Notes: a model not told the origin generated them from the letters alone. Counted from the first letter of the stretch, positions 1 to 9,421 are shown. The stretch is 64,000 nt of DNA from an uncultured Lachnospiraceae bacterium (GCA_934385475.1 CAKRPS010000002.1:1-64000); one strand, 5' to 3'. Numbers and translations are program-made.

Positions 1-71
1 GCTCCATGGTCAAGCGGTTAAGACATCGCCCTTTCACGGCGGTAACACGGGTTCGATTCCCGTTGGAGTCA
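1..71 (+). tRNA. tRNA-Glu (TTC), first base outside the window
   Basis: The cloverleaf is readable. The acceptor strand GCTCCA pairs with TGGAGTC at 64-70, so one 5' G must lie before the window. The anticodon loop CTTTCAC carries TTC at 33-35. The T-arm reads GGGTTCGATTCCC. The CCA end is not encoded. It lies 21 bases upstream of tRNA-Cys and is probably co-transcribed with it. Confidence 0.95.
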
Positions 72-92
72 TTTAAAATAATATATTGGTAT

Positions 93-163
93 GGTGACTT
101 AGCCAAGTGGTAAGGCCCCGGTCTGCAACACCGTTATCGCCGGTTCAAATCCGGCAGTCACCT
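93..163 (+). tRNA. tRNA-Cys (GCA)
   Basis: The acceptor arms GGTGACT (93-99) and AGTCACC (156-162) pair fully. The anticodon loop CTGCAAC carries GCA at 125-127. The T-arm reads GCCGGTTCAAATCCGGC. The discriminator is T at 163, the base expected for a cysteine tRNA. A Rho-independent terminator follows directly. Confidence 0.96.
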
Positions 164-169
164 TTTAAG

Positions 170-203
170 AACCTCCAACAGATTTGTTAGAGGTTTTATT
201 TTT
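170..203 (+). terminator. Rho-independent terminator after the tRNA pair
   Basis: Arms 170-179 and 186-195 pair at nine of ten positions (one C/A mismatch) around a six-base loop. A T-rich tail follows (TTATTTTTT). It ends the tRNA transcript. The stop codon of the convergent GGDEF gene (196-198) lies in the tail, so the two transcription units nearly touch. The opposite strand lacks a T-run. Confidence 0.85.
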
Positions 204-2160
204 TGCCTTGTGTGCCTTGAAAATGAGGTTGCTTTTGATAAGTTGTAAATAACTCTTTGATTTGCTCTGCAGTCATAGGATAATGATAGAATCTCAGTTC
301 TGAAATTAGTCCTTCATAGGAGGCCTGATAATCGTCTCCACCTAGCAGAATTTTTTCAATAAGCTTTAAAGTAGGCACTTTTTCACGACTGCCAACCATA
401 ATCCCGTTAAAATACAGCTTTGAAACACCGGTAAAAGCGTGATAGACAGCACAAATATGTGACCATCGACCAGGGAACGCCTGCCGGCAGATAATGTCAT
501 GCCATTCATTAGCTTCTCTGTCATCCTTAATACGAAATATAAATTCGCCATATCCATTATCCGGAATGATACTCATAAAGCCATCTTGGTAGGCTATATA
601 GAGGGCACTCGTCCAGGGGAGAGATTTTTCGGGATTAATCCAAAGAGAAATGGTATAGCTTTCGCCAGCCATAGCATCTTTAGGAATAATAAGGAGATTT
701 TTTCCAATTTCACCACCGGGGAATGCAATACTTCCGGTATTTTCAATAATACCTTTTTCATAGGGAAGCGCAGTATCTGAATACAGGGCAGTATAAGTTT
801 TCCTGGAATCCCAAAGACTATGGTAGAATGAAAAAGTAGATGGATAAGTCTGTTGGATGCAAAATAGATGTTTTTCATATTTTGTGCGAAAAGCGGGTTC
901 AACCATAGGAGCACCATATAAGGGACCGGAGCCACATGGGATGCCATAGTCGGTCAGAGTCTCTACTTGATGTACCGATTCAATTCCCTGGGCAATAATG
1001 AGCTGATGTAAGTCAATTCCAAGTCTGACCATGTTTTTAAGGATATGCTTCCGCTTTATGTCAGAACTGTTACAAGGAAGCATATCTTTATGAAATATGA
1101 GCATTTGGGATGGTATATTGCGAAGAACTTCAAGAGAAGAGGCAGAGCCAAACTCATTAATCGTTATAATCAATCCCAGAGAAGACAGAGAAGCAATGAG
1201 TTTCTGGAGTTCTCTGTTTTCCTTATTAAATTCTTTTTCACAAATAGCTATCATGATTTCTCCCGGGGTAATCTGATAGCGTTGAAGGCAGTCTTTTATA
1301 AAAGTGAGGGTAGAAAAGTGTAATAAAAATTTAGTGGACAGTGTGACACAGATTAGTAAATGTTCGAAACTGCTATTGTGCCACTGCTGTTTCCACATAC
1401 AGACTTGTTTGAAAAGCTGTTCATCTAATTGCTTAATATATCCATAACGCTCTAAAATGGGAAGAAAAACATCTTTATCAATGGAATCGGTTCCTGCTTC
1501 AGGAGTCCACGTTGGATAAATCTCTGCCGCATAAACATCCGTGGCTTGCAGATACATAATAGGGCGTAATAAAAAATGAATCTCATGATGCTTTAGCGCA
1601 GAAGGAGCTTTTTCTCTTAGAATCCTCTCCTGTTGGCATAATTTCTCGATTTCGTGATAATAGACCCAATGTCCTTTTCCGTTCTTTTTGGCGTAGTACA
1701 TAGCCTCATCACACTGTTGTAAAATTTCAGTTAAAGAATTGTGAGGGGATACATTGCAAATAATACCGATGCTCAGGGAGATGATACCAATAATATTTTC
1801 ATCAAAGTCATTATTTTGTATGGAAATCGATAGCTGCGAGAGAAGATTTTCCAGTTCATGACAAGTTAAACCACCGGAACATAATGCTACAAATTCATCC
1901 CCGCCCATACGGATAACTAATTGATTCTGAAGAGATTTTTGCAGTGCATTGGCAATAAAGATTAAGAGTTCATCGCCTTTGGAATGTCCATAAATGTCAT
2001 TTACCATTTTGAAATTATCCACATCAATATAGATGCAATGCAGGAAAGTATCCGGAAGCAGAGAATTCCAAATATCATGTAAGCCACGTCGATTTAAAAG
2101 ACCAGTCAGATAATCATAATTTTCAGATTTCTGATTCTTGCTATAATAGGATAGATCCAT
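196..2160 (-). CDS. GGDEF - degenerate EAL - LamG fusion protein
   Basis: This is a 654-residue c-di-GMP-related protein. The GGDEF domain (about residues 12-165) has an intact active-site motif RMGGDEF at 84-90, so diguanylate cyclase activity is plausible; no RxxD inhibitory site is seen just before it. The EAL-like domain (about 175-430) is degenerate: the EAL motif reads EIYPTW, the DDFG loop reads NEFG, and the usual catalytic lysine and AEGVE positions are changed (IAQGIES), so phosphodiesterase activity is unlikely. Residues about 470-645 form a LamG/concanavalin-like jelly roll (ISLWINPE, LYFNGIMVG, ISELRFYHYPMT). There is no signal peptide or membrane segment, which is odd for a LamG domain. 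The start at 2160 is chosen for its AGGAGT site seven bases upstream. A 38-codon extension would run into a terminator stem. Confidence 0.88.
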   Translation of the reverse strand: MDLSYYSKNQKSENYDYLTGLLNRRGLHDIWNSLLPDTFLHCIYIDVDNFKMVNDIYGHSKGDELLIFIANALQKSLQNQLVIRMGGDEFVALCSGGLTCHELENLLSQLSISIQNNDFDENIIGIISLSIGIICNVSPHNSLTEILQQCDEAMYYAKKNGKGHWVYYHEIEKLCQQERILREKAPSALKHHEIHFLLRPIMYLQATDVYAAEIYPTWTPEAGTDSIDKDVFLPILERYGYIKQLDEQLFKQVCMWKQQWHNSSFEHLLICVTLSTKFLLHFSTLTFIKDCLQRYQITPGEIMIAICEKEFNKENRELQKLIASLSSLGLIITINEFGSASSLEVLRNIPSQMLIFHKDMLPCNSSDIKRKHILKNMVRLGIDLHQLIIAQGIESVHQVETLTDYGIPCGSGPLYGAPMVEPAFRTKYEKHLFCIQQTYPSTFSFYHSLWDSRKTYTALYSDTALPYEKGIIENTGSIAFPGGEIGKNLLIIPKDAMAGESYTISLWINPEKSLPWTSALYIAYQDGFMSIIPDNGYGEFIFRIKDDREANEWHDIICRQAFPGRWSHICAVYHAFTGVSKLYFNGIMVGSREKVPTLKLIEKILLGGDDYQASYEGLISELRFYHYPMTAEQIKELFTTYQKQPHFQGTQGKK

Positions 2161-2203
2161 ACAAAAGACTCCTTTTAAAATAAAGTAAAATATTATACAT
2201 TTA

Positions 2204-2212
2204 ATTATAGCA
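2204..2212 (-). promoter_or_regulatory. Extended -10 promoter for the GGDEF gene
   Basis: On the minus strand TGCTATAAT is a perfect TGn-extended -10, 44 bases before the ATG. The region 17 bases upstream is T-rich and matches the -35 consensus poorly, which extended -10 promoters tolerate. Confidence 0.6.
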
Positions 2213-2256
2213 AAAAGATGAGAAAAAGAAAGAAATATTTGTATTATTGGGGGATT

Positions 2257-2301
2257 AAAAAACGTTTCATTCACAGGTAAGCTGCAAATGAAACGTTTTT
2301 T
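2257..2301. terminator. Terminator after the DUF3048 gene, symmetrical
   Basis: A perfect 15-base inverted repeat (2257-2271 with 2287-2301) has core AACGTTTCATT and a 15-base loop. A/T runs on both flanks allow it to act in either direction. It lies 30 bases past the stop of the minus-strand lipoprotein gene and separates it from the GGDEF gene transcribed the same way. Confidence 0.9.
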
Positions 2302-2331
2302 TTTAAAGAATAAGAACTTGCTCGTATTTGT

Positions 2332-3492
2332 TTATTTAGCAGAAGAAGGAGTAATCTTGGAATCATCTACGATGAAAGAATCACCATCTTCTACAATACA
2401 AACCATGGTTTTACCGGTGTTAAACTGGATTTCGTTTCCGTTGTCATCATAATATCTGGTAGCGCCATAATCGGAAGTCTTTTCCCAGTTGATATGGATT
2501 CCCTTTCCGTTGGTAAAGAACCATCCGTCACGAGTTGTGTCGTGGCACTGGAAAGCAAGGTAACCTTTCTGATCACGTACCTCATAATAGGTATTCTGAA
2601 TGATAATGTTCTTAAAGGTGAGCTGCTGTCCGTTAGCCTTGTCGATATGCGGACCGTCTGCTGCGCCGGAAAGATGCTGATATCTGTCATAGAGACCGGT
2701 ATCACTGTTGTATACAAAATAGCATTTTGTTACCGGATAAGTAGGGGACATATCAATTTTGTTAGCAGTGATAGCATCGCTGTATTGCTCCAGTGTATTC
2801 GGCTCTCCGGAAGGAGCAAAGAGATAATGCTGCTCATCGGCATAGCCGTCACGGTATTCCAGATCATAGCCAAGTCTGTTGATATCAGCCTTGATTCCTG
2901 CGGTATCTACATAGGCATCATCGGTAGTGTTACCGGTATCGCCGGAACGCCAGAAGTTGCTGCTGGTCATACCATCAATATCTTCTGTATCAGGGCGGTT
3001 GATGACCTCGTCAATGTAGAAAGGACCACCAAAGTGGATATAAAAGGCATCCCACTCAAAGGACCAGTATACATAGTAGTCACGACAGCTTCTTACGTTT
3101 CCGAGTCTGTCAAAATTGCTCCAGTCCTGAAACAACGCCATCAGACGGGTGATACTTCCCTCAACATTACATTCATATAAAACATCAGCCTGTGAAATGC
3201 CGTACTGGCTTGCTGTTTTGGTATTGGGTATCATAACGGTAATCGGTCGTGTATTGTTCACTTCCTCTTTAACCCACTCATTTGTAATTCTACTCCGAAC
3301 CATACCTTCTTCAGGGGGAACGTCTTCATCCGTTTCTTCCTGTGTCTGCTCTGTCTCTTCTACTGTTTCTGGTTCGTCTTCAATAACCTGTTCTACAACC
3401 GGTTCTATGACTTCTTCTTTTTCTTTACCACAACCAAATAATAAAAGAGTAGAAGACAAAGCTACAAGAAGGAGCACTTGCAATCTTTTCAT
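2332..3492 (-). CDS. DUF3048 (YerB-like) lipoprotein
   Basis: This is a 386-residue predicted lipoprotein. It begins MKRLQVLLLVALSS and ends its signal peptide with the lipobox LLFGC, so the mature N-terminal cysteine (about residue 21) would be acylated and the protein held outside the membrane. An acidic Glu-rich linker (about 23-65) follows, then the two-part DUF3048 fold (VMIPNTKTASQYGISQADVL; VRSCRDYYV; a C-terminal part containing GWFFTNGKGIHINWEK). The role of the family is not established; Bacillus YerB is the best-known member. The start at 3492 follows an AGAGG site. A 60-codon upstream extension lacks a ribosome site and passes through the promoter. It has its own promoter and terminator, so it is a single-gene unit. 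Confidence 0.9.
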   Translation of the reverse strand: MKRLQVLLLVALSSTLLLFGCGKEKEEVIEPVVEQVIEDEPETVEETEQTQEETDEDVPPEEGMVRSRITNEWVKEEVNNTRPITVMIPNTKTASQYGISQADVLYECNVEGSITRLMALFQDWSNFDRLGNVRSCRDYYVYWSFEWDAFYIHFGGPFYIDEVINRPDTEDIDGMTSSNFWRSGDTGNTTDDAYVDTAGIKADINRLGYDLEYRDGYADEQHYLFAPSGEPNTLEQYSDAITANKIDMSPTYPVTKCYFVYNSDTGLYDRYQHLSGAADGPHIDKANGQQLTFKNIIIQNTYYEVRDQKGYLAFQCHDTTRDGWFFTNGKGIHINWEKTSDYGATRYYDDNGNEIQFNTGKTMVCIVEDGDSFIVDDSKITPSSAK

Positions 3493-3535
3493 CTTTAATC
3501 CTCTCTTTCTTACAGGGAATAACCCAACTGTTCCT

Positions 3536-3564
3536 AGTATATCATAAGGTAGACAAAGCGTCAC
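3536..3564 (-). promoter_or_regulatory. Promoter for the DUF3048 lipoprotein gene
   Basis: On the minus strand GTGACG (3564-3559) and TATACT (3541-3536) are separated by 17 bases. The -10 is preceded by TGA, giving a TGn-extended element. It is 44 bases before the ATG. Confidence 0.6.
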
Positions 3565-3655
3565 TAAGAAAAATCTTAAAAAATCAACAAAAAAACTTAA
3601 TATTTCCTTAGGGCTATGTCGAATTTTTTCAAAAAAGAAGGCGGCTTTTTGGGAA

Positions 3656-3684
3656 TTGCATAATTTGGGCACAGGTTGTAAGAT
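3656..3684 (+). promoter_or_regulatory. Promoter at the head of the glycan locus
   Basis: TTGCAT (3656-3661) and TAAGAT (3679-3684) are 17 bases apart, about 75 bases before rfbD. No other good -10/-35 pair lies in this 270-base divergent gap, so it is the best candidate for starting the long plus-strand run. Confidence 0.55.
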
Positions 3685-3759
3685 AATGAGTAGTGATTAA
3701 CGTGGTTTGAAATGATAACCAGTTTGAGAAAACAGGAAGGTAGAGGAAAAGAGAAGGAC

Positions 3760-4605
3760 ATGAAGAAGATCATTGTGACGGGATGCAACGGACAGTTGGG
3801 TCGCGCTATCAATTTGCGGTATGCTCAAAATAAGGAGTATGAACTGATCAACACGGATGTAGAACAGCTGGATATTACCGCAATCGACAAGGTAATGAGT
3901 TATGCGAGACAGGTACAGCCCTATGCAATTATAAACTGTGCAGCCTATACGGCAGTAGAGGCATGTGAGAAAGAGGAGGATCTGGCATTCCGGATCAATG
4001 CGATCGGTGCAAGAAATCTGGCCATTGCTGCAAATGAAACGGGTGCAAAGCTTGTCCATGTTTCCACGGACTATGTATTTGCAGGAGACGGAACACGTCC
4101 GTATATTGAGACAGATAAGACAGGCCCTCAGGGGGCATATGGACGGACGAAGCTGGCAGGTGAGGAGTTTGTAAAGGAATTCTGCGACAGACACTTCATT
4201 GTCCGTACGGCATGGTTATATGGAGATGGCAAGAACTTCGTGAAGACGATGCTGCGCCTTGCACAGACCAACGATAAAGTTCGTGTCGTAAAGGATCAGG
4301 TTGGATCGCCAACAAGCGCTTCTGAACTGGCGAGGGCGATTGCCTATCTGCTCCCCACAGAGAACTATGGACTGTTCCACGGTACCTGTGAGGGTGACTG
4401 TAGCTGGGCAGATTTTGCGAGAGAGATTTTCAGGCTGGCAGGACAGAAGACAGAGGTAGAAGGAATCACTTCAGAAGAATATGGGGCTGCGGTGAAACGG
4501 CCGGCGTGTTCGATTCTGGAAAACTATATGCTCAAGATGACAACAGATTTTATGTTTCAGGACTGGCATGAAGCGATTGAGGAATATATAAAGAGTATTG
4601 TGTGA
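3760..4605 (+). CDS. rfbD: dTDP-4-dehydrorhamnose reductase
   Basis: This 281-residue cytoplasmic short-chain reductase catalyses the last step of dTDP-L-rhamnose synthesis, reducing dTDP-4-dehydro-L-rhamnose with NAD(P)H. It shows the Rossmann motif GCNGQLGR (8-15), the family motif STDYVFAGD (102-110) and the catalytic YGRTK (127-131). Length is normal for RmlD/RfbD. The start at 3760 (MKKIIVTG) matches the family and follows AGAAGGA; the upstream in-frame ATG at 3712 has no ribosome site and would add 16 foreign residues. The other rhamnose genes (rfbA, B, C) are not in this window, so the pathway must be completed elsewhere. Confidence 0.93.
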   Translation: MKKIIVTGCNGQLGRAINLRYAQNKEYELINTDVEQLDITAIDKVMSYARQVQPYAIINCAAYTAVEACEKEEDLAFRINAIGARNLAIAANETGAKLVHVSTDYVFAGDGTRPYIETDKTGPQGAYGRTKLAGEEFVKEFCDRHFIVRTAWLYGDGKNFVKTMLRLAQTNDKVRVVKDQVGSPTSASELARAIAYLLPTENYGLFHGTCEGDCSWADFAREIFRLAGQKTEVEGITSEEYGAAVKRPACSILENYMLKMTTDFMFQDWHEAIEEYIKSIV

Positions 4606-4636
4606 AAACAGATACAGAAATGAGGATTAACTGAGG

Positions 4637-5104
4637 ATGGATTTTATAATACAGATTTCACAGAATACGGTATTGATCGCCGCAGTGATGGGATGGTTTA
4701 TTGCACAGGTCCTCAAAACAATCATTCATCTGATCATCACCAAGAAGCTGGTATGGGAACGGATGGTAGGAAGCGGTGGAATGCCGAGCTCTCATGCGGC
4801 TACGGTATGTGCGCTTGCAACAGCTGCCGGACTTGAGTATGGTGGAGACAGTTTCCCGTTTGCCATTGCTGTTATCATGGCCATCATCGTGATGCACGAT
4901 GCGAGGGGTGTGAGATGGGAGACTGGAATCCAGGCGAGGATCTTAAATGAGATGATGGAAACCTTCCGTGCAATGGGAAGAAAAATGACGGCGGAGGAGA
5001 AATTGAAGGAATTTGTAGGGCATACTCCTTTACAGGTTCTGGTCGGAGCCATTCTGGGAATCCTGATCGGTGCCGGGACATGGTGGCTGATGACACAGCC
5101 GTAA
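4637..5104 (+). CDS. DUF212 / divergent PAP2 family membrane protein
   Basis: This 155-residue membrane protein is related to Bacillus YuiD and the acid phosphatase/vanadium haloperoxidase-related family. It shows the conserved GGMPSSHAAT (about 47-56), HDARGVR (about 87-93) and GHTPLQV (about 128-134), with hydrophobic segments at about 8-34, 70-86 and 133-150. The PSSH and late GHT motifs recall PAP2 phosphatases, so a polyprenyl- or lipid-phosphate substrate is possible but unproven. It lies between rfbD (31 bases upstream) and gmd in the same direction. Recycling of the undecaprenyl carrier would fit the context, but this is inference. Confidence 0.85.
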   Translation: MDFIIQISQNTVLIAAVMGWFIAQVLKTIIHLIITKKLVWERMVGSGGMPSSHAATVCALATAAGLEYGGDSFPFAIAVIMAIIVMHDARGVRWETGIQARILNEMMETFRAMGRKMTAEEKLKEFVGHTPLQVLVGAILGILIGAGTWWLMTQP

Positions 5105-5177
5105 AAATCTCCTTTACAGAAAATTCCAAGTATGAGAAAATAAAAAGAGTTTATTTAGGAAAGGAAACAATTATACT

Positions 5178-6245
5178 ATGCAGAAAACAGCATTGATTAC
5201 AGGTATAACAGGACAGGATGGTTCCTATCTGGCAGAGTTTTTGCTTGAGAAGGGATATGAAGTTCACGGACTGATCCGCAGACACAGTATCAGCAATACG
5301 GCAAGAATCGATCATCTGATTCATTCGGATTATAATAAAGTAAAGTTTTTCCTGCATTTTGCAGATACAACGGATTCGAGCAATCTGATGAGACTGATCG
5401 CTGAAATCAGACCGACTGAGGTTTACAACCTGGCAGCACAGTCTCATGTAGGGGTTTCCTTTGAGGTGCCTGAATATACAGCGGAAGCGACTGGAGTGAG
5501 CACCTTGAAACTTCTCGAGGCAATTCGTGTAAATGGTGGGACATGCCGTTTCTATCAGGCATCAACATCAGAGCTTTTTGGAGGAATCCCGGAGACAGCA
5601 CCGCAGAGTGAGAAAACACCGTTCTATCCAAAGAGCCCTTATGGAGCAGCGAAACTTTATTCTTATTGGATTACGGTAAATTACAGAGAGTCCTACAACA
5701 TGTTTGCATGTAACGGAATCCTCTTTAACCATGAATCTCCCAGACGAGGAGAGAACTTCGTTACCAGAAAAATTACACTTGCCATTGCCAATATTATTGC
5801 AGGCAAGCAGGAAAAGCTTTCGCTCGGCAATATGAATGCAAAGCGTGACTGGGGATTTGCAGGCGATTACGTGAAGGGTATGTGGCTGATGCTTCAGCAG
5901 GATACTCCGGATGATTATGTGCTTGCAACAAATGAGACACATACGGTAAGAGAGTTTGTGGAGGCTGCCTTTGCACAGCTTGGCATCGAGATCCGCTGGG
6001 AAGGCGAAGGTGTTCATGAAGCAGGTTATGATGCAAAGACAGGAAAACTGCTTGTAGATGTCAATCCTGAGTTTTATCGTCCTGCCGAGGTTGAGTTCCT
6101 TTGGGGTAACTGTGAGAAGGCTGAGAAGGCACTCGGATGGAAGAGAGACGTAGATTTTGAGGGTCTTGTGGCTATGATGATGAACGAAGACCTCAAAGAG
6201 ATTGCCGGTATGAGCTGTGAGGAATATAAACAGAAAAATGCGTAA
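5178..6245 (+). CDS. gmd: GDP-mannose 4,6-dehydratase
   Basis: This 355-residue enzyme converts GDP-D-mannose to GDP-4-keto-6-deoxymannose, the first step to GDP-L-fucose. Motifs are [13 protein letters not shown] (NADP-binding, from residue 8), [18 protein letters not shown] and the catalytic [10 protein letters not shown], with the substrate loop [15 protein letters not shown]. Length is typical. The AGGAAAGGA site precedes the ATG. Its partner fcl lies 1.75 kb downstream, with one membrane-protein gene between, so a complete two-step GDP-fucose route is encoded; a GT10 fucosyltransferase lies at 59.6 kb. Confidence 0.97.
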   Translation: MQKTALITGITGQDGSYLAEFLLEKGYEVHGLIRRHSISNTARIDHLIHSDYNKVKFFLHFADTTDSSNLMRLIAEIRPTEVYNLAAQSHVGVSFEVPEYTAEATGVSTLKLLEAIRVNGGTCRFYQASTSELFGGIPETAPQSEKTPFYPKSPYGAAKLYSYWITVNYRESYNMFACNGILFNHESPRRGENFVTRKITLAIANIIAGKQEKLSLGNMNAKRDWGFAGDYVKGMWLMLQQDTPDDYVLATNETHTVREFVEAAFAQLGIEIRWEGEGVHEAGYDAKTGKLLVDVNPEFYRPAEVEFLWGNCEKAEKALGWKRDVDFEGLVAMMMNEDLKEIAGMSCEEYKQKNA

Positions 6246-6270
6246 GCAGTAAGCGGAAAGACAGGAAATC

Positions 6271-7986
6271 ATGCTATCAGTTATTTTGATTTGGAGTTAC
6301 ATGTTCCTGACCATGTTTCTGACAGGGTATGCTTTTTTGAGGCTGGTGTCGGCCAGACTGGAATATCGGATCAGGCATGTGGATACCTATGTGGTCTGCG
6401 GACTGGTTTTGATGACTGTGTATGCCCAGTTTTTCAGCCTGTTTTATAAGGTTGGTCTGGCGGCAAATCTGCTGCTTTGTATTGTATGTGCGGTAATTAT
6501 ACTGCGGTATAGAAAAGAGCTTGGTACAGTGGCTGCAGAGATACTGTGCCTGGATAAGAAAGAAAAGAGAATGGTAGAAAGAGGAAGGCGGATGGTTGTG
6601 CTTTTCCTCTTTTTCCTGTTTGCGTATGGAACATCCAGAGGATGGATTCATTATGATACCGGACTTTATCATGCACAAAGCATACGATGGATAGAAGAAT
6701 ACGGCGTGGTAAAAGGACTTGGAAATCTACATTGCAGACTGGCTTACAACAGTGCTTCGTTTGCACTCTCCGCGCTGTACAGCATGGTGTTTCTGGGAGG
6801 GCAGTCTTTTCATTGTGCAGCCGGACTGACTGCGTGGATACTCGCCAAGGTATGTGCGGAAATTGGAGAATCGGTTCATAAGAGATGTCTCCGGGTTTCG
6901 GATTATGCACGGGTCATGGGTGTGTATTATCTGGTTAATATTTTTGATGAAATGGTATCTCCGGCATCGGATTACTTTATGGTGCTGCTTGCATTTTATA
7001 TCATTATAAGATGGCTGGACCTTCTGGATCAGAAGGAGCAGAACCTGTGCCCCTATGCACTTCTTTGCCTGGCAGGCGTTTTCCTGATCACCGTAAAGCT
7101 TTCGGCGGCGCTCATTCTGCTGCTGACCTGCTATCCGGCCTATTATCTGCTCAGAGACAGAAAGTGGAAGCAGATCATGGGATGGCTGGGGCTTGGAATT
7201 CTGGTTGCAGTGCCCTATTTTATACGTAATATATTGATATCCGGCTGGCTTGTATATCCGTTTACAGCGATCGATCTGTTTGATGTCAGATGGAAGATTC
7301 CCAAAGGTCTTGCAGAGTATGATGCTAAGGAAATCAAGGTCTGGGGAAGAGGCTATCAGGATGTGACACAGTATGGCAGGACCATACGGGAGTGGTTACC
7401 GGAGTGGTTTCAGAAGCTTCAGGGTGCAGATAAACTGTTTGTGCTGTTGGCTCTGCTTGCGGTGGGAGTACTACTTTTCTATATCGTGGGGATGATCTTC
7501 CGGTGGTGGAAGAGAGACTGGGGACTGGTGTGTGTACAGGTAACGCTGGCGGCCTCCCTGCTCTTCTGGCTTTTTACATCGCCTTTGATCCGATACGGTT
7601 GCGTCTATGCGTATCTGACACCAGCTGTGGTGTTTGGAGGAATACTGGTGCATCTGACAGAGGGGAGCGGAAAACATCAAGACAGATGGAAGCTGCTTTG
7701 TATTCTCGGGATTTCGCTGCTGCTTGCCTATAAGACAGTGGCGCTTGCCAGAGAAATTTGCAGAGAGCATACAAACCAGTACTGGGTTTTGCAGAAGGAT
7801 TATGAGAACTATGAGGTGGCTTCTTATGAAATAGAGGGTGAAACCTTTTATTACCCGTTAGAAGGGGATCAGGTTGGTTATGAAAGCTTTCCGTCCTCCC
7901 CCGCAAAGGCCGGGATTCGTTTTCTTGGACAGGGAATTGCGGAAGGATTTGAAAGCGTTGTACAAAATAGAAACGGAAAGGAATAG
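6271..7986 (+). CDS. Polytopic membrane protein, LIC_10190-like (GT-C type candidate)
   Basis: This 571-residue protein has about 11-13 predicted membrane segments. It has the loop [18 protein letters not shown] followed by GLGNLHCRL, which resembles the LIC_10190-type family found in polysaccharide loci. An acidic residue followed by YH in the first outer loop is reminiscent of GT-C glycosyltransferases that use polyprenyl-phosphate sugars, but the function is not established. It sits between gmd and fcl, 26 bases after gmd and 10 bases before fcl, so it is in the same operon. The start at 6271 has an AGGAAATC site. Confidence 0.72.
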   Translation: MLSVILIWSYMFLTMFLTGYAFLRLVSARLEYRIRHVDTYVVCGLVLMTVYAQFFSLFYKVGLAANLLLCIVCAVIILRYRKELGTVAAEILCLDKKEKRMVERGRRMVVLFLFFLFAYGTSRGWIHYDTGLYHAQSIRWIEEYGVVKGLGNLHCRLAYNSASFALSALYSMVFLGGQSFHCAAGLTAWILAKVCAEIGESVHKRCLRVSDYARVMGVYYLVNIFDEMVSPASDYFMVLLAFYIIIRWLDLLDQKEQNLCPYALLCLAGVFLITVKLSAALILLLTCYPAYYLLRDRKWKQIMGWLGLGILVAVPYFIRNILISGWLVYPFTAIDLFDVRWKIPKGLAEYDAKEIKVWGRGYQDVTQYGRTIREWLPEWFQKLQGADKLFVLLALLAVGVLLFYIVGMIFRWWKRDWGLVCVQVTLAASLLFWLFTSPLIRYGCVYAYLTPAVVFGGILVHLTEGSGKHQDRWKLLCILGISLLLAYKTVALAREICREHTNQYWVLQKDYENYEVASYEIEGETFYYPLEGDQVGYESFPSSPAKAGIRFLGQGIAEGFESVVQNRNGKE

Positions 7987-7996
7987 AGGAAAGAAA

Positions 7997-8938
7997 ATGA
8001 ACAAGACAGACAAAATTTATGTAGCCGGACACAGAGGTCTGGTAGGAAGTGCCATTGTAAGGAACCTGAAGGCCAAAGGATATGAGAATGTGATCGGAAG
8101 AACACACAAGGAACTTGATCTGACAAGCCAGCAGGCGGTGAGAGATTTCTTTGAGGCGGAGAAGCCGGATGTTGTAGTGCTTGCGGCAGCCAAGGTAGGT
8201 GGAATCAATGCCAACAACACAACACCTGCCGAATTTGCATATGAAAATATGCAGATCCAGTGTAATGTCATTAAGTGCTGCCATGATTATCATGTCAAGA
8301 AGCTTCTTTTCCTGGGAAGTACCTGTATTTATCCGAAAATGGCTCCGCAGCCGATTCCGGAGGACGCTCTGCTGACAGGACCGCTGGAAGTGACAAACGA
8401 GGCCTATGCGATTGCCAAGATTGCAGGACTTGAAATGTGCAAGTTCTATAAGAGACAGTATGGAGATGATTTCATCAGCTGCATGCCGACCAACCTTTAT
8501 GGACCGTATGATAATTACAATCTGCAGGGCTCTCATGTTATGCCGGCGATGATTCGTAAGTTCCATGAAGCAAAGGTAAACAATGCGCCTACGGTAGAAC
8601 TGTGGGGAACCGGTACACCTCTCCGCGAATTCCTTTATGTAGATGATATGGCAGATGCCTGTGTATTCCTTCTGGAGAACTACAGCGGGGAGCAGCATGT
8701 AAATATCGGAACCGGTAAGGAAGTCACGATCAAGGAGCTTGCCGAGACGGTTAAGAAGACCGTTGGTTATGAGGGAGACATTGTCTGGAACAAGGATATG
8801 CCGGACGGTACACCTCGTAAACTGACAGACGTTACAAAGCTTCATGGCCTGGGCTGGACGCACAAGGTAGAATTGGAAGAGGGCGTTAAGCTGGCGTATG
8901 AATGGTTTAAAGAGAATGTGGATGTTGCCAGAAAATAG
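7997..8938 (+). CDS. fcl: GDP-L-fucose synthase
   Basis: This 313-residue bifunctional epimerase/reductase converts GDP-4-keto-6-deoxymannose to GDP-L-fucose with NADPH. Motifs are [14 protein letters not shown] (residues 9-22), [18 protein letters not shown] and the catalytic YAIAK, followed by [11 protein letters not shown]. The start at 7997 follows AGAGGAAAG and fits the family N-terminus; a longer frame opening at 7874 would overlap the preceding gene by 113 bases. It works directly after Gmd. A roughly 100-base gap follows, with no obvious terminator. Confidence 0.97.
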   Translation: MNKTDKIYVAGHRGLVGSAIVRNLKAKGYENVIGRTHKELDLTSQQAVRDFFEAEKPDVVVLAAAKVGGINANNTTPAEFAYENMQIQCNVIKCCHDYHVKKLLFLGSTCIYPKMAPQPIPEDALLTGPLEVTNEAYAIAKIAGLEMCKFYKRQYGDDFISCMPTNLYGPYDNYNLQGSHVMPAMIRKFHEAKVNNAPTVELWGTGTPLREFLYVDDMADACVFLLENYSGEQHVNIGTGKEVTIKELAETVKKTVGYEGDIVWNKDMPDGTPRKLTDVTKLHGLGWTHKVELEEGVKLAYEWFKENVDVARK

Positions 8939-8966
8939 TTCGGAAAAATTGGGCGATGCCTAACAA

Positions 8967-8998
8967 TTTACAAAATTCCCCAGTTTCGTTATTATAAT
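8967..8998 (+). promoter_or_regulatory. Possible promoter for the Spo0A-like gene
   Basis: A perfect TATAAT lies at 8993-8998 with TTTACA at 8967-8972. The 20-base spacing is longer than ideal and there is no TGn extension. It is 42 bases before the ATG at 9041. This is a weak call resting mainly on the -10. Confidence 0.35.
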
Positions 8999-9040
8999 TA
9001 CGGAACGTGTAGTTTGAATTAGGCGGAGGAAAAAAGGGGA

Positions 9041-9421
9041 ATGATTCAGACAGACAGAGAAAACCTGCAGGAGCTGGAGAAAAATGTTTCGGAATTTATG
9101 CTGGAACTGGGAATCCCGGCCCACCTGCGCGGATATCAGTTTCTACGGAGTGCGGTACTGCTGTGTGTAGAGGATATGGAGCTTGTCGGAAGTGTGACGA
9201 AGCTGCTGTATCCGGATCTTGCAAGGCTGTATGAAACCACACCGCAGAAGATTGAACGGGCAATCCGGAATGCGATCGAGGTTTCCTGGGAAAGAGGAAA
9301 CGGGGAGCTGTTTGAGGAACTATTTGGCTACTGTAATACAGGGGAGTACAGCAGACCGACAAACAGTGAGTACATTGCGACTGTGGCCGACTACATAAGG
9401 TTGGAGTACAATCTGCTGTAA
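9041..9421 (+). CDS. Stand-alone Spo0A C-terminal (HTH) domain protein
   Basis: This 126-residue protein matches the DNA-binding effector half of Spo0A: LGIPAHLRGYQFLRSAVLL (about 25-43), VTKLLYPDLARLYETTP, the recognition region QKIERAIRNAIEVSW (about 77-91), ELFGYC and KPTNS-like RPTNSEYIATVADYIRLE. The receiver domain is absent, so it cannot be phosphorylated like Spo0A. It probably binds 0A-box-like DNA constitutively or is controlled by its amount. It starts with a GGAGGAAAAAAGGGG site, appears to have its own promoter, and is closed by a strong terminator, so it is a monocistronic regulator placed between two glycan modules. Its targets are unknown; regulating the locus is inference. 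Confidence 0.87.
   Translation: MIQTDRENLQELEKNVSEFMLELGIPAHLRGYQFLRSAVLLCVEDMELVGSVTKLLYPDLARLYETTPQKIERAIRNAIEVSWERGNGELFEELFGYCNTGEYSRPTNSEYIATVADYIRLEYNLL

Noticed and set aside
1..163. tRNA genes as integration site of a genomic island
   Set aside because: No integrase, direct repeat of the tRNA 3' end or other mobility gene was seen in the window, and housekeeping-type genes lie between the tRNAs and the glycan locus.
2161..2274. Longer N-terminus for the GGDEF protein
   Set aside because: The extension passes through a perfect terminator stem and the promoter -10, while the internal ATG at 2160 has a strong ribosome site.
3493..3672. 60-residue extension of the DUF3048 lipoprotein
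   Set aside because: It would place the lipoprotein signal peptide internally and it covers the promoter.
7574..8863. 429-codon minus-strand open frame
   Set aside because: It lies antisense to the clear fcl gene and the membrane protein before it, and the translation is histidine/cysteine-rich with no family pattern.
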